Made by a program: the position numbers and the translations under genes. The notes beneath the pieces are model-generated. The model did not search any database. It was not told the origin of the DNA and saw only the letters and a list, made by a program, of their open reading frames with translations. This document shows, piece after piece, positions 53,756 through 64,000 of a DNA stretch of 64,000 nucleotides. Origin of the DNA: Thiotrichales bacterium (GTDB taxonomy: Bacteria; Pseudomonadota; Gammaproteobacteria; Francisellales; CACEW01); contig CANJVU010000001.1 of NCBI GenBank assembly GCA_947478525.1, positions 124,001-188,000 of the forward strand, read 5' to 3'. The first letter of the stretch is position 1, and every line of letters begins with the position of its first letter.

Positions 53756-53772
53756 CAGATTAACATATTTTA

Positions 53773-56469
53773 TTACTTTTTGCTTTTCATGTTCAGCAAC
53801 ACTGTCTGCAGAATACCACCATTTCTGTAGTAATCCACTTCGACTTCAGTATCTAAACGCACGCGGGCTTTGAAGGTTTTTACATCACCCCCATCCGAGC
53901 GCGCTTCTACAGTTACTGTGGCATTGGGTTTCAAGCTGGTTAACCCACGAATGGTGAATACTTCGTTACCATCTAACTGTAACGTGGTACGGTTTTCGCC
54001 TTCGATAAATTGCAAGGGTAGAACGCCCATTCCTACCAAGTTACTGCGATGGATACGCTCAAAGCTTTCGGTAATCACGGCTTTCACGCCCAACAATGCC
54101 GTCCCTTTGGCAGCCCAATCACGTGAGCTACCAGTGCCATACTCTTTGCCACCAATAATCACCAATGGTGTACTAGACGCTTTATACGCCATCGCAGCAT
54201 CGTAGATATACATGGTTTTACCATCAGCATGATATTTGGTGAAACCGCCCTCCACTTCTGGCACCAAAAAGTTGCGCAAGCGCACGTTGGCAAAAGTACC
54301 GCGCATCATCACTTCATGGTTACCGCGACGGGCACCATAGGAGTTAAAATCTTTCACATCCACACCATGTTCTTGCAGATATTGCCCGGCAGGATATTCT
54401 GCAGGAATGGAACCGGCGGGTGAAATATGGTCGGTGGTAACACTGTCACCCAACACCGCTAATACGCGCGCATCAATGATGTCTTTGGGACCGGTAAAAT
54501 TGGAAAAGTTTTCAAAAAATGGCGGACATTGAATATAGGTAGAGGATTTTTTCCAGCCATATAAATTTCCTTCTGGCGCTTTCAATTCTTGCCAATCCTC
54601 AGTGCCATCAAATACCGTAGCATAACGTTCCTGGAACATTTCTGACGTTACCAGCTTTTCAACCAACTCACGAATTTCTTGGGTACTCGGCCAAATGTCA
54701 CGCAAGAATACGTCTTTGCCATTAGAGTCTTGGCCAATGGCTTCATGTTCCGGATCAAAATCAACGGTACCGGCCAGCGCATATGCCACCACATGAATCG
54801 GTGAGGCCAAATAGTTCGCTTTAACATGCGGGTTAATGCGCCCCTCAAAGTTACGATTACCACTTAATACCGCCGAAACCACCAGATCGCCTTCTTTAAT
54901 CGCATCAATCACTGATTGCGCCAATGAACCGCTGTTACCAATACAGGTAGTGCAGCCATAACCGACAACGTTAAAGCGTAGTTTTTCCAGATAGGGTAAC
55001 AAGCCTGATGCTTTTAGATATTCCGTCACCACTTGCGAGCCAGGTGCCAAGCTGGTTTTCACATAGGGCTTGACTGCTAAACCTTTTTTTACGGCATTAC
55101 GCGCGATCAATCCAGCGCCAATCATCACGTACGGATTGGAAGTGTTCGTACACGAGGTAATCGCCGCAATGGCCACAGAGCCATGACCAATTTCAGCGCT
55201 CATGCCTTTGACTTTTACTTTTTTATCCACTGCTTTTGCTGACAAAGCAAAGCCACGCTTATCTGTCGGTGCCTGCAAAGAGGCTTTGAAACTTGCTTTC
55301 ATTTCGCGTAAAGGAACCCGATCTTGGGGGCGTTTTGGACCTGCCAAGGTTGAATCAACGGTGTCTAAATCCAACTCCAGCACATCCGTATAGTCAGGTT
55401 CTTGTGCTTGCTCCTGACGATAGAGTAATTGTTCTTGCAATACCGATTCGACCAAATCCACACAATCAGCACGGTTGGTCTGATTCAAATAAGCACAGGT
55501 CACCTTGTCCACCGGGAAAAAGCCCATGGTCGCGCCATATTCTGGCGCCATATTAGCGATGGTAGCACGATCTGGCAATGCCAATGACGCCAATCCTGCA
55601 CCGAAGAATTCCACAAATTTTTCGACCACTCCGTGCTTACGGAGCATTTCAGTGACACGCAACACCAAATCAGTCGCCGTCACCCCTTCACGCAGTTTAC
55701 CGGTCAAACGTACGCCAATAACGTCAGGCAAGACCATGTAGTAAGGTTGTCCGAGCATTACCGCTTCGGCTTCAATACCACCCACACCCCAACCCATTAC
55801 GCCGATGCCGTTGATCATGGTGGTGTGGGAATCGGTACCGACCACGGTATCCGGATAAGCAACGGTCTCACCATTGATGACTTTGGTCATGACCACTTTA
55901 GCCAAATATTCAAGATTCACCTGATGACAGATACCCATACCTGGTGGCACCACTTTAAAATCAGCCAAGGCTTTTTGCCCCCACTTCAATAAGGTATAAC
56001 GCTCACGGTTACGCTGATATTCCAATGCGACGTTCTTGGATAACGCTTGATTGTCACCAAAATAATCGACCTGCACCGAGTGGTCAATCACCAAAGCAGT
56101 ATCCACCAAAGGGTTGATGCGATTGGGGTCACCCCCTTCTCGCTCAAAGGCATTGCGCATCGCCGCCATATCTACAACTGCAGGCACACCCGTAAAATCT
56201 TGCATAATCACCCGCGCTGGCATGTAGGGGATTTCGCTACGCTGCTTGGCTTTACTGTCCCAGTTAAGCGCGTTCAACACATCGATTTCTTTGACTTTGT
56301 AGTTATCAATATTACGCAATAAGTTTTCCACCAGAATGCGAATGGAATAAGGCAGACGGTCAATTGATTTACCCGTTGCTTGTGCCAATTTTTTCAGGCT
56401 ATAGACCGTAATGCTTTTACCAGCGGTAGTGGTCAGTTTACTTTTTGTTTTGGATTGCAAGGTGGTCAT
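53773..56469 (-). CDS. acnA: Aconitate hydratase A
   Basis: An 898-residue TCA-cycle enzyme converting citrate to isocitrate with a [4Fe-4S] cluster. Cluster cysteines are in ITSCTNTSNP and GYGCTTCIGNSG. DSHTTMINGIGVMGWGVGGI, GDSVTTDHISPAGSI and the C-terminal GGKEYGTGSSRDWAAKG are all present. ATG 56469, with AGGAG 8 bp upstream, gives MTTLQSKTKSKL; the earlier start at 56526 would add 19 unlikely residues. A terminator follows. Transcribed on its own. Confidence 0.97.
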   Translation of the reverse strand: MTTLQSKTKSKLTTTAGKSITVYSLKKLAQATGKSIDRLPYSIRILVENLLRNIDNYKVKEIDVLNALNWDSKAKQRSEIPYMPARVIMQDFTGVPAVVDMAAMRNAFEREGGDPNRINPLVDTALVIDHSVQVDYFGDNQALSKNVALEYQRNRERYTLLKWGQKALADFKVVPPGMGICHQVNLEYLAKVVMTKVINGETVAYPDTVVGTDSHTTMINGIGVMGWGVGGIEAEAVMLGQPYYMVLPDVIGVRLTGKLREGVTATDLVLRVTEMLRKHGVVEKFVEFFGAGLASLALPDRATIANMAPEYGATMGFFPVDKVTCAYLNQTNRADCVDLVESVLQEQLLYRQEQAQEPDYTDVLELDLDTVDSTLAGPKRPQDRVPLREMKASFKASLQAPTDKRGFALSAKAVDKKVKVKGMSAEIGHGSVAIAAITSCTNTSNPYVMIGAGLIARNAVKKGLAVKPYVKTSLAPGSQVVTEYLKASGLLPYLEKLRFNVVGYGCTTCIGNSGSLAQSVIDAIKEGDLVVSAVLSGNRNFEGRINPHVKANYLASPIHVVAYALAGTVDFDPEHEAIGQDSNGKDVFLRDIWPSTQEIRELVEKLVTSEMFQERYATVFDGTEDWQELKAPEGNLYGWKKSSTYIQCPPFFENFSNFTGPKDIIDARVLAVLGDSVTTDHISPAGSIPAEYPAGQYLQEHGVDVKDFNSYGARRGNHEVMMRGTFANVRLRNFLVPEVEGGFTKYHADGKTMYIYDAAMAYKASSTPLVIIGGKEYGTGSSRDWAAKGTALLGVKAVITESFERIHRSNLVGMGVLPLQFIEGENRTTLQLDGNEVFTIRGLTSLKPNATVTVEARSDGGDVKTFKARVRLDTEVEVDYYRNGGILQTVLLNMKSKK

Positions 56470-56546
56470 TGAGTTTACTCCTGTTAACGCGATGTTTTGC
56501 CGGGTCATTATACCCCTAATCGTCAACAGAAGGAAATGTCAAAAAC

Positions 56547-57905
56547 TCATTTTTGCGCAATGCGCACACAACCACGTAAAAAACTGCTGGTTTCAGGAAA
56601 TTCCTGGTTATCGGGATGATTCGCCAAAATATGATTAAAGCTTTTATCCTGCTGTTGTAATGCTGACATACTCAACAAGCCTGGCTGCTGCGACATACTA
56701 CTGTGAAAAAAATCCACTTTTGCCTGCTGTATAAATTGATAGATCTGCGTATGCTCAATATTAAGCGGATCCTGTATTAATTGCTCCAGGTACCTTTCCA
56801 GCAAAAATTGAATTTCACTTAATTCTACCATGGCACTGGCACCGGTAACCGTTTTGGGCGTTAATCCAAAAGAACTGGGAAACTGCAACGAATAATAAAC
56901 CGAACGCGCCGGCTTTTGACCAAAAACAAATGTTTGTGGCTGCATGATAATCGGCAAATAACTTTTGAGTCGATATACATCTAAATAGGCCTGCTGAATC
57001 GCTTTCACTGGCATCATCGATTCATCTACTGCGGGTGCAAAACCGGGCAACGCACCAACACCCATGGCAAGAATATGCTTAACCGTTTCAATAATGTAAG
57101 CCGAGGGTTTAATGGCAATCTTGGATTGTAACAAACCATAAATACAATTCCAAAATAGCAAATTACGCAGATAGCCCCCTTTTAACCAGGAACGCCGCAG
57201 TAAATAATAATGCAAAGGCTGCCACGCCTCATCCGTTAAGTTTTCAAACCATTTTTTAGAGAAGAAAATCACTTCGCACTGCCAAGGGTTTTTAACCAAA
57301 TCAGAATGGTTAGCCAATTGCCGAAATACCTCCCAATGCCCCATAAAGCCTTCTGGTTTATCGACTGACAAACCAAATGCCCGCTTCAAATGATTATGAC
57401 TAACGGCTTCAGAAATTTTAGGTAACATAAACACTGAACGTGCGCCCGCTGTAAAGCCCCATAAAAAACGAGGTTGCATTACACAAGGGTTTTCATCCAA
57501 AACAAAATCTGCTCCAAAAACAGGGCCTGGAGAAACCACTCCAAAAACGCTGACCTTGGTATCGGTTTGAAAAAATAATTCCATACAGCCTTTCAACACG
57601 ATACTCACGGGATTAGAATGGTGATTGTAGTCAAGATCTGATTTAACTTGTGCAGAAAGGCTGTCATCTTTAATAGAAACCAATCGCCCTTGATCATTCG
57701 GTAAAGCAAATACCCCTCGCTGCAATACCTCACTGCCATAAGGATAGCGGCATCGATATAAGCGATATTCTTTACCTGGGTTAATTTTATCAACAATCTC
57801 GCTCAACGCAGGATTCACCGCTGCAAGGTCAGCACGGACGTCTTTCCAAGTCAGCACTTCAATGCTGCTGCCTGAAACGGTTTGATTAAAATCGCCTATT
57901 AACAT
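56547..57905 (-). CDS. Uncharacterised protein, backbone paralogue of the 13519-14847 product
   Basis: A 452-residue soluble protein of no family I recognise. It shares ordered blocks with the island protein at 13519: NPGKEYRLYRCRYPYG (42-57), TAGARSVFMLPKISE (152-166), GHWEVFRQL, AYIIETVKHIL, IQQAYLDVYRLKSYLPIIM, VYYSLQFP, DFFHSSM, and the terminal SSFLRGCVRIAQ. The total length is within ten residues and identity is modest, so this is an old duplication or independent acquisition. It lies between acnA and an EmrB-like carrier without clear operon links. No cofactor motif or TM segment is evident. Confidence 0.85.
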   Translation of the reverse strand: MLIGDFNQTVSGSSIEVLTWKDVRADLAAVNPALSEIVDKINPGKEYRLYRCRYPYGSEVLQRGVFALPNDQGRLVSIKDDSLSAQVKSDLDYNHHSNPVSIVLKGCMELFFQTDTKVSVFGVVSPGPVFGADFVLDENPCVMQPRFLWGFTAGARSVFMLPKISEAVSHNHLKRAFGLSVDKPEGFMGHWEVFRQLANHSDLVKNPWQCEVIFFSKKWFENLTDEAWQPLHYYLLRRSWLKGGYLRNLLFWNCIYGLLQSKIAIKPSAYIIETVKHILAMGVGALPGFAPAVDESMMPVKAIQQAYLDVYRLKSYLPIIMQPQTFVFGQKPARSVYYSLQFPSSFGLTPKTVTGASAMVELSEIQFLLERYLEQLIQDPLNIEHTQIYQFIQQAKVDFFHSSMSQQPGLLSMSALQQQDKSFNHILANHPDNQEFPETSSFLRGCVRIAQK

Positions 57906-57975
57906 AGTTTCATCTACATATCTGTTAAGTCTTAGGCTTGAAGTATAGACCCAAGTTGCTGGAATACCAAATCGA

Positions 57976-59478
57976 TTAATGCAAATTGATATCGGTTACC
58001 CCTTTCTTACCATGAATGAAGAAAATAAACGGAATAATCGCAAAACTAAAAAACGCAAACAAGTAATTGGCATCGTTAAATGCGATCATATTGCCTTGCA
58101 GCAATAAAATCTGCGACAGCTGTTCATACGTCGCTGAATTTTGTGCCGACATATGCGCCTGATGCAACCACAGAGTAAAATTAGGATTACTGCTGTTGAT
58201 ATAACCACTCATATGGTTCCACGTCGCTTGCGCTTGCGAGCTCATCACCGCACTAAAAATCGCAACGCCGACAGAAGTCCCCATGCTGCGGAAAAAGTTA
58301 AACAATCCCGATGCGGTATCGACATAGCGCCCTGGCAAGGTTTGATACGCCAAGGCTGACAACGGCACAAAGAATAAGCCGCCACCTACACCTTGCAAAA
58401 TGTTCGGCCAGAAAATGGCTTCCGGGCCTTGATCCAAATTAAACCCGGCCATCCATAACGAACCACAACCATAGCAGATACACGCTACCACCACCATAAA
58501 GCGCGCATCAATATATTTTAAAATCAGCGGACTCAACCCCATCACCACCAACAAACACAGCCCTCGCGGAATCATCAACGCACCGGTGGTTTCAGGCGGA
58601 TAATTCATAAACAATTCCATCCAGAGTGGCAACCAGGAAAAAGTGCCCATCATCACCGAACAGAACAGCAGCATAATCAAACATGCACGTCGATAGTTTT
58701 TGTCTTTAAACACCGAAAAGTCAATGACATGGCCTTTTTTTCCAATCCCGCGCACAATAAAAATAATCAGCACATAAATACTGATCAAAGCCGCCAACTG
58801 TATTATATGTGAATCAAACCAACCGACTTCATTCCCTTTGTCCAACACGTATTGCATGGCACCAACACCCACCGCCAACAAGGCCAATCCAGTCCAATCA
58901 TTCTTGACAGGGTGTGTTTCTGTTATTGGAATATACTTCAACGTCAGCATCGCAGCAAAAATACACACAGGCACGTTAATAAAGAAAATCCATTGCCAGC
59001 CCATATGATCAGTAATATAACCGCCTAAAACCGGACCAATCACTGGACCCAGCATAATGCCCATTCCAAATACCGCCATGGCTTTGTTGGCATCTTTGCC
59101 GGAAAAAGTATCGAGCAAAGTGGCCTGCGCTAACGATGGCAAAATTGCCCCAAACGCACCTTGTAAAGCCCGGAAAAATACAATTTGAATCAGCGTGGTT
59201 GAAAAACCGCAAAGAAAAGACGACAACCCAAACCCAATCGCACTGGCAAACAATAATTTACGTCGTCCAAATTTTGCCGTGAGATAACCGGTCAATGGCA
59301 TAAAAATGGCCGAGGCAATCACATAAACCGTAATGGTCCAGGTGATCTCGGTCGACGTCGCCGCCAACGCCCCTTTCATATTGAGCAGCGCCACCGAGAC
59401 AATGGTGATGTCTAATACTTCGATGATTGCCAGCAGTGTGACGGTAAAAGCAATCATCCAGCGGTGGAAGGAAGTCAT
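57976..59478 (-). CDS. DHA2-family (EmrB/QacA-like) MFS exporter
   Basis: A 500-residue carrier with about 14 TM segments. The N-terminal LDITIVSVALLNMKGALAA (motif D1), the loop motif GYLTAKFGRRKL, and the motif C GIMLGPVIGPVLGGYITD identify a DHA2 drug:H+ antiporter close to EmrB. No membrane-fusion partner (EmrA) gene adjoins it, so it may work alone or with a distant partner. Substrates unknown. It ends 70 bp before the unrecognised paralogue gene on the same strand. Confidence 0.92.
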   Translation of the reverse strand: MTSFHRWMIAFTVTLLAIIEVLDITIVSVALLNMKGALAATSTEITWTITVYVIASAIFMPLTGYLTAKFGRRKLLFASAIGFGLSSFLCGFSTTLIQIVFFRALQGAFGAILPSLAQATLLDTFSGKDANKAMAVFGMGIMLGPVIGPVLGGYITDHMGWQWIFFINVPVCIFAAMLTLKYIPITETHPVKNDWTGLALLAVGVGAMQYVLDKGNEVGWFDSHIIQLAALISIYVLIIFIVRGIGKKGHVIDFSVFKDKNYRRACLIMLLFCSVMMGTFSWLPLWMELFMNYPPETTGALMIPRGLCLLVVMGLSPLILKYIDARFMVVVACICYGCGSLWMAGFNLDQGPEAIFWPNILQGVGGGLFFVPLSALAYQTLPGRYVDTASGLFNFFRSMGTSVGVAIFSAVMSSQAQATWNHMSGYINSSNPNFTLWLHQAHMSAQNSATYEQLSQILLLQGNMIAFNDANYLFAFFSFAIIPFIFFIHGKKGVTDINLH

Positions 59479-59509
59479 GGCAGCCCTATTGTAAAAAATA
59501 ACGTTGGCA

Positions 59510-60787
59510 TTATACCAAGAAATAAATTAAAAACACCAAACCTAAGCACCATAATGCTGGATGAATGGTTTTCCACTTACCCGCCGCCACGTTCAAAATC
59601 AGGTAACAAATCACACCCAGACCAATGCCGTTGGATATCGAATAGGTCAAGGGGATCATCAATAAGGTAATGACTGCCGGAATAAACTCAGTCGGTTTAT
59701 GCCAGTCAATGTCTGCGACTGGTTTGATCATCATGCACGCCACATAAAACAAAACGGCTGCGGTGGCATAACTGGGAATACTCACGGCAATCGGCGCAAA
59801 AAACAGCAACAGCAAAAAACCAATCCCAGCGACCACTGCCGTTAACCCCGTTTTACCACCAGCACGAATACCGGCAGCATTTTCCACCATGGCAGCAACC
59901 GTTGAGGTACCAATGCAAGCAGCAGCTATGACGGCAATACTTTCTGCCAATAAAGTTCTCTGAACACCTTGACTCACCTGATCTTTAGGAAATTGCCGGG
60001 TTAATCCAATCAAGGTTCCTGTGCTATCAAACAGTGCCACAATAAAAAAGGTAAAAATCACTGGAATCACGGCCATGTGCAATAAGGACGAAAGCTGCAA
60101 TGCGAAAAAACCTTCCGTCACATGGTCAGGCATAGCAACCACCCCTTGAAATGGTGATACCTTAAAAACAAAGCCCAGCAAAGACGTTAATAAAATACCA
60201 ATGATCATCGCGCCCGGGATTTCTCTACCATCGAGAATGGCAATGATACAAAACCCCACAAAGAATAACAGCACACCAGGCTTAGTTACCGACCCCATTG
60301 CCACCAATGTATTGCTGTCGGCAATCACTAAGCCCACACTTTTTAAAGCAATCAAACCAATAAATACGCCAATTCCGGAAGCAATGCAACAGCCTAACGA
60401 ATGTGGAATGGCATGAATGATAACCTGTCGAATACGAGTAATGGTCACCAGAAAAAACAATACGCCAGAAATAAATACCATTCCTAACGCTTGCTGCCAG
60501 GAGTAATGCAACTGCCCCACTACTACAAAACTAAAATAAGACAACAAGCCTAAACCAGGCGCCAAGGCAATGGGATAATTACCAATAAAGCCCGACAATA
60601 AACTGCCGATCGCCGCAATCACACAAGTTGACACAAACGCCGCATGTACACTCATGCCAGCGGACGCCAGGATGTTCGGCGCCACAATCACGATATAAGC
60701 AAGAGTGAAGAAAGTCGTTAACCCTGCAATGATTTCTTGACGCACGGTGGTTTGACGTTCGGCTAATTTAAAGAAGGAGGTGAACAT
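59510..60787 (-). CDS. NCS2 purine permease (AzgA/Ghx type)
   Basis: A 425-residue inner-membrane carrier of adenine, guanine or hypoxanthine. Characteristic blocks: [20 protein letters not shown] at the N-terminus, then [16 protein letters not shown], the segment [15 protein letters not shown], and [20 protein letters not shown] with [13 protein letters not shown]. It would feed the adenine deaminase encoded at 25267. AAGGAGG lies inside its own start region, so initiation at 60787 is plausible by frame only. It sits between the EmrB-like gene and tRNA-Pro. Confidence 0.93.
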   Translation of the reverse strand: MFTSFFKLAERQTTVRQEIIAGLTTFFTLAYIVIVAPNILASAGMSVHAAFVSTCVIAAIGSLLSGFIGNYPIALAPGLGLLSYFSFVVVGQLHYSWQQALGMVFISGVLFFLVTITRIRQVIIHAIPHSLGCCIASGIGVFIGLIALKSVGLVIADSNTLVAMGSVTKPGVLLFFVGFCIIAILDGREIPGAMIIGILLTSLLGFVFKVSPFQGVVAMPDHVTEGFFALQLSSLLHMAVIPVIFTFFIVALFDSTGTLIGLTRQFPKDQVSQGVQRTLLAESIAVIAAACIGTSTVAAMVENAAGIRAGGKTGLTAVVAGIGFLLLLFFAPIAVSIPSYATAAVLFYVACMMIKPVADIDWHKPTEFIPAVITLLMIPLTYSISNGIGLGVICYLILNVAAGKWKTIHPALWCLGLVFLIYFLV

Positions 60788-60804
60788 TGAAACCCCTTAT
60801 AAAA

Positions 60805-60881
60805 TGGTCGGGGCGACTGGATTCGAACCAGCGACCACATACACCCCATGCATGTACGCTACCAGGCTGCGCTACGCCCCG
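60805..60881 (-). tRNA. tRNA-Pro(GGG)
   Basis: 77 nt. Acceptor stem CGGGGCG / CGCCCCG, D arm AGCGCAGCCTGGTAGCGT, anticodon loop ATGGGGT read as GGG, T arm CTGGTTCGAATCCAG, discriminator A and encoded CCA. It lies 42 bp after ihfA on the same strand. Confidence 0.93.
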
Positions 60882-60923
60882 ACAAGCTTGATATGATAAG
60901 CAAAAATAGAAGCTTTGTAAACC

Positions 60924-61205
60924 TTAAGCCACTGCTTTTTTCAATTTAACACCGGCCTTAAACGTCACCACGCGACGGGCACTGATCAGCGCATCTTTGC
61001 CGGTCTTAGGATTGCGGCCTGGACGTGCTTTTTTATCTTTCAACTCAAAATTACCAAAACCCGATAACTTAATGGCTACGCCAGATTCTAATTGTTGACG
61101 CACCTCTTCAAAAAAATCATCAACTAACTCTCTCCCGACCTGTTGATGCAAGTCAGTCATCACGGCCACTTGTGCTGCTATTTCTGCCTTTGTTAATGTT
61201 TCCAT
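60924..61205 (-). CDS. ihfA: Integration host factor subunit alpha
   Basis: A 93-residue DNA-bending protein of the HU/IHF fold, working as a heterodimer with Ihf[12 protein letters not shown] at the N-terminus, the core [20 protein letters not shown] and the DNA-clasping arm [20 protein letters not shown] are typical of IhfA. GGGAG lies just before the ATG. It starts 2 bp after pheT, in the conserved pheS-pheT-ihfA order of gammaproteobacteria. Confidence 0.96.
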   Translation of the reverse strand: METLTKAEIAAQVAVMTDLHQQVGRELVDDFFEEVRQQLESGVAIKLSGFGNFELKDKKARPGRNPKTGKDALISARRVVTFKAGVKLKKAVA

Positions 61206-61207
61206 AG

Positions 61208-63598
61208 TTACTCCCTTATCTGTGCGCCGATCTGTTGTTGTAACGATTGCATGATGCGAGTCATCAACGCCACTACTTCTTCGTCGGTCAGCGTACGTGA
61301 GCCTTCTTGTAAAATCAAGCCCACAGCAATGCTTTTTTTGCCCTCGCCCAGTGATTGACCTACATATTGATCAAACATGATCACTTGTTGCAATAATGCA
61401 CCAGCTGCCTGACGCACCGTATGTTCAATACAGGCATACTCGACTGAATCTGCCACAATGATCGCCAAGTCGCGACGAATACTGGGAAATTTTGAAATCG
61501 AACTAAACACCGGTAATTCAACGCTTGAAATCGCCGCCAGGTCTAACTCAAAGACATAAGCCGTTTGTTTTAAATCCCAGGTGTTTTGTAATTGCGGATG
61601 CAGTGCGCCGACATAGCCAATCACTGGATTCCCGCCTGCGCGGGAATGACACTCAATTACCGCACTTTGACCGGGATGCAAATAAGGAATCGAATGCTGG
61701 GCAACAAATTGACAATCATTGAGTCCTGCCAAATTTAACAATGCCAGCACATCTGATTTGACATCAAAAAAATCGGTCTCACGTGAACGTGCCCACTGTT
61801 CGGGGCGAATCGCACCATAGACGATACCGGATAATTGCTGGCGCTCTTCAGTTTTGCCATTTTCCATGAAAAAGCTCACACCAGATTCAAACAACCGCAC
61901 CCGTGTTTGTTGGCGGTTTACATTATGCTGCAAAGCTTGCAACAAACCCGGCACCAAGCTTCTACGCATGACGGACATATCGCTGGCAATGGGGTTTAAT
62001 AAAGTTGGCGCAGGATGATTGGGAAACAAGCGCTGATGATGCTTGGGATCAATAAAACTGTAGGTCATCGCTTCTTGATAACCACGATCCACCAACAGCT
62101 GTTTAAAGCGAATGCTGGCGATCTTTTTTTCTGATTGCTTAACTGGCTCAATCGATGCTTTGGGCAAGGTTGCGGGGATATTGCCATAGCCATACACCCG
62201 TGCAATTTCTTCGAGCAAATCTTCGGCATGCGCCATATCAAAACGATGTGTCGGCACGGTCACTGATAATACTTCACCCTGGGCGGTAACAGAAAATCCT
62301 AAGCGAGTAAAAATATCGGTGATTTGGTCAACGGGCAACTCAATACCTAAGAGTTTTTTAACACGCGATACATTCAATTCGATGGCTTTTGGTTTCGGCA
62401 GGCATTGCTCATCGTTCACTTCTGAAATTGGCCCTGCTTGACCACCCGTAATTTCACAAATCAATTGTGTTGCCAATGCCATTGCCTGATCCATACCTGC
62501 AGGATCAACCCCACGCTCAAAGCGATGTGAAGAATCACTGTGAGTAGCATACTGACGGGCTTTCCCGGCCATTTTATCCGGTGCAAAATAAGCGCATTCT
62601 AAGAAAATATGTTGAGTTTCATTGCTAACACCTGAAACTTTACCACCCATAATGCCCGCCAAGGCGTGAGCGTTTTGTTGATCCGCAATTACCACAGTAT
62701 CTGTTTGCAATGTTAAGGTTTGACCATCGAGCAATTCAACTTTTTCATTTGCTGTGGCTTTGCGCACTTCGATACCACCATTCAATTTACTCAAATCAAA
62801 CGCATGCAGCGGCTGCCCTGTCAACAGCATGACATAATTGGTCACATCCACTGCAGGGGAAATTCTTTTAACACCGCAACGGCGTAGATATTCACGCATC
62901 CATAATGGCGTTGTGACTTTATTATCAACACTTTGAATCACTCGGCCCAAATAACGGGGGCATTCTTGTGGCACAGACACTGTCACTGGAAAGGTGGCTT
63001 GATGAGCAACCGGTATTTCTTTAATGGTTAACTTCTTAACCGGTAGCTTGTTATAAAGCCCCACTTCCCGCGCGATACCTAATACACTTAAGCAATCGGC
63101 ACGGTTAGGCGTTAATTCAATTTCGATAGCGCGGTCGTTTAATTTCAAATAGTCGCGAATATCTTGACCGACCGGCGCATCCAACGGCAATTCGATAATA
63201 CCCTCAGACTCTTCTGCCAAGCCTAATTCTTTATGTGAACACAGCATGCCCGCAGATTCAACGCCACGCAATTTCGCCGGTTTGATTTTGAAATCACCGG
63301 GCAATACCGCGCCGATCATGGCAACGGCAACTTTAATTCCCATACGCGCATTAGGTGCACCGCACACAATTTGCAAGGGTGCAGCTTGACCTACATTGAC
63401 CTGACATACGCGCAAACGATCCGCATCCGGATGTTGCTTAGCATCAACAATTTCACCGACGATGACCTGATTAAACTCTCCCGCTACCGACTCAATTGCA
63501 CCTACCTCAAGCCCTGCCATCGTTAACTGATGACACAACGCTGCTGTATCAATTGCTGGGTTTACATATTCTCGCAACCATTGTTCGCTGATTTTCAT
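61208..63598 (-). CDS. pheT: Phenylalanine-tRNA ligase beta subunit
   Basis: 796 residues. It forms the alpha2-beta2 synthetase with PheS. The order is as usual: N-terminal [13 protein letters not shown], the EMAP/OB tRNA-binding domain ([20 protein letters not shown], then CGAPN), B3/B4 editing region ([10 protein letters not shown]), B5, the catalytic-like core, and the C-terminal anticodon-binding FDX-ACB domain ([18 protein letters not shown]). Residues 650-659 ([10 protein letters not shown]) are encoded by a palindromic repeat inserted in frame, on the loop before [10 protein letters not shown]. It lies 1 bp from pheS and 2 bp from ihfA. Confidence 0.96.
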   Translation of the reverse strand: MKISEQWLREYVNPAIDTAALCHQLTMAGLEVGAIESVAGEFNQVIVGEIVDAKQHPDADRLRVCQVNVGQAAPLQIVCGAPNARMGIKVAVAMIGAVLPGDFKIKPAKLRGVESAGMLCSHKELGLAEESEGIIELPLDAPVGQDIRDYLKLNDRAIEIELTPNRADCLSVLGIAREVGLYNKLPVKKLTIKEIPVAHQATFPVTVSVPQECPRYLGRVIQSVDNKVTTPLWMREYLRRCGVKRISPAVDVTNYVMLLTGQPLHAFDLSKLNGGIEVRKATANEKVELLDGQTLTLQTDTVVIADQQNAHALAGIMGGKVSGVSNETQHIFLECAYFAPDKMAGKARQYATHSDSSHRFERGVDPAGMDQAMALATQLICEITGGQAGPISEVNDEQCLPKPKAIELNVSRVKKLLGIELPVDQITDIFTRLGFSVTAQGEVLSVTVPTHRFDMAHAEDLLEEIARVYGYGNIPATLPKASIEPVKQSEKKIASIRFKQLLVDRGYQEAMTYSFIDPKHHQRLFPNHPAPTLLNPIASDMSVMRRSLVPGLLQALQHNVNRQQTRVRLFESGVSFFMENGKTEERQQLSGIVYGAIRPEQWARSRETDFFDVKSDVLALLNLAGLNDCQFVAQHSIPYLHPGQSAVIECHSRAGGNPVIGYVGALHPQLQNTWDLKQTAYVFELDLAAISSVELPVFSSISKFPSIRRDLAIIVADSVEYACIEHTVRQAAGALLQQVIMFDQYVGQSLGEGKKSIAVGLILQEGSRTLTDEEVVALMTRIMQSLQQQIGAQIRE
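61622..61652. repeat. Palindromic repeat inserted in pheT
   Basis: A short element with core ATTCCCGC-CTGC-GCGGGAAT (61628-61647) flanked by CACTGG and GACACT. It matches the widely dispersed repeat that translates as CHSRAGGNP in many proteobacteria. It contributes ten codons without breaking the frame. Confidence 0.75.
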
Positions 63599-63599
63599 A

Positions 63600-64000
<401 letters not shown>

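Overview
The window reads as gammaproteobacterial chromosome. The conserved backbone right of about 23.3 kb carries pheS-pheT-ihfA, rng-yhdP-nitrilase-tldD, acnA, hrpA, glpD, fdxA and proC. Several details suggest, as inference only, an intracellular lineage near Legionellales/Coxiellaceae: a Pht-like MFS carrier, a remnant outer-membrane barrel, a stand-alone AlbA_2 protein, a Fic protein and many decaying small genes. No rRNA, CRISPR array or insertion sequence was seen.

Left part (1 to about 23,323): a visibly more AT-rich genomic island. Its right edge is marked by a P4-type tyrosine integrase (21889-23109), an AlpA-type regulator and a 48-bp 3' fragment of tRNA-Asn (23276-23323), which is the expected attachment-site duplicate. 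The other edge and the intact tRNA must lie left of the window. Cargo, right to left: an HTH-less S24-fold protein, UDP-glucose dehydrogenase, an RmlD-like reductase, an MFS carrier coupled to a purine nucleoside phosphorylase, an ArnA-dehydrogenase-like UDP-glucuronate decarboxylase, a protein of an unrecognised family, several small hypothetical genes among dense hairpins, and a minus-strand biosynthetic operon.

That operon holds an MIO-type ammonia-lyase/aminomutase, an Fe(II)/2OG oxygenase, a 2724-residue A-T-C-A-T-C-A-T peptide synthetase, and the start of a second synthetase beginning with a TubC docking domain. The first A domain lacks the aspartate that grips the alpha-amino group. 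The second has an ornithine-like specificity code and the third has the exact cysteine code. This predicts a beta-amino-acid or aryl-acid starter, then a basic residue, then cysteine, possibly cyclised by the next protein.

Right part (23.4-64 kb): proC; an S24 repressor with its operator; adenine deaminase; DMT, Bcr and TetR genes with operators; an Ada-AlkA fusion overlapping ogt; an AlbA_2 protein; broken DUF2000 and ABM genes; a class II Fic protein; a MarR-GNAT fusion; GNAT; glpD; fdxA; hrpA; an EamA carrier behind an attenuator-like leader; HIT; SDR; tldD-nitrilase-yhdP-rng; acnA; a second member of the unrecognised family; an EmrB-like carrier; an NCS2 purine permease; tRNA-Pro; ihfA; pheT; and partial pheS. 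The pheT gene carries an in-frame palindromic repeat.

The most interesting items are the NRPS/MIO/oxygenase operon, the pair of unrecognised paralogues (one on the island, one in the backbone), the leader of the EamA gene, a diverged 120-bp intergenic repeat pair, and an S24 protein lacking both HTH and serine that may interact with the chromosomal repressor.
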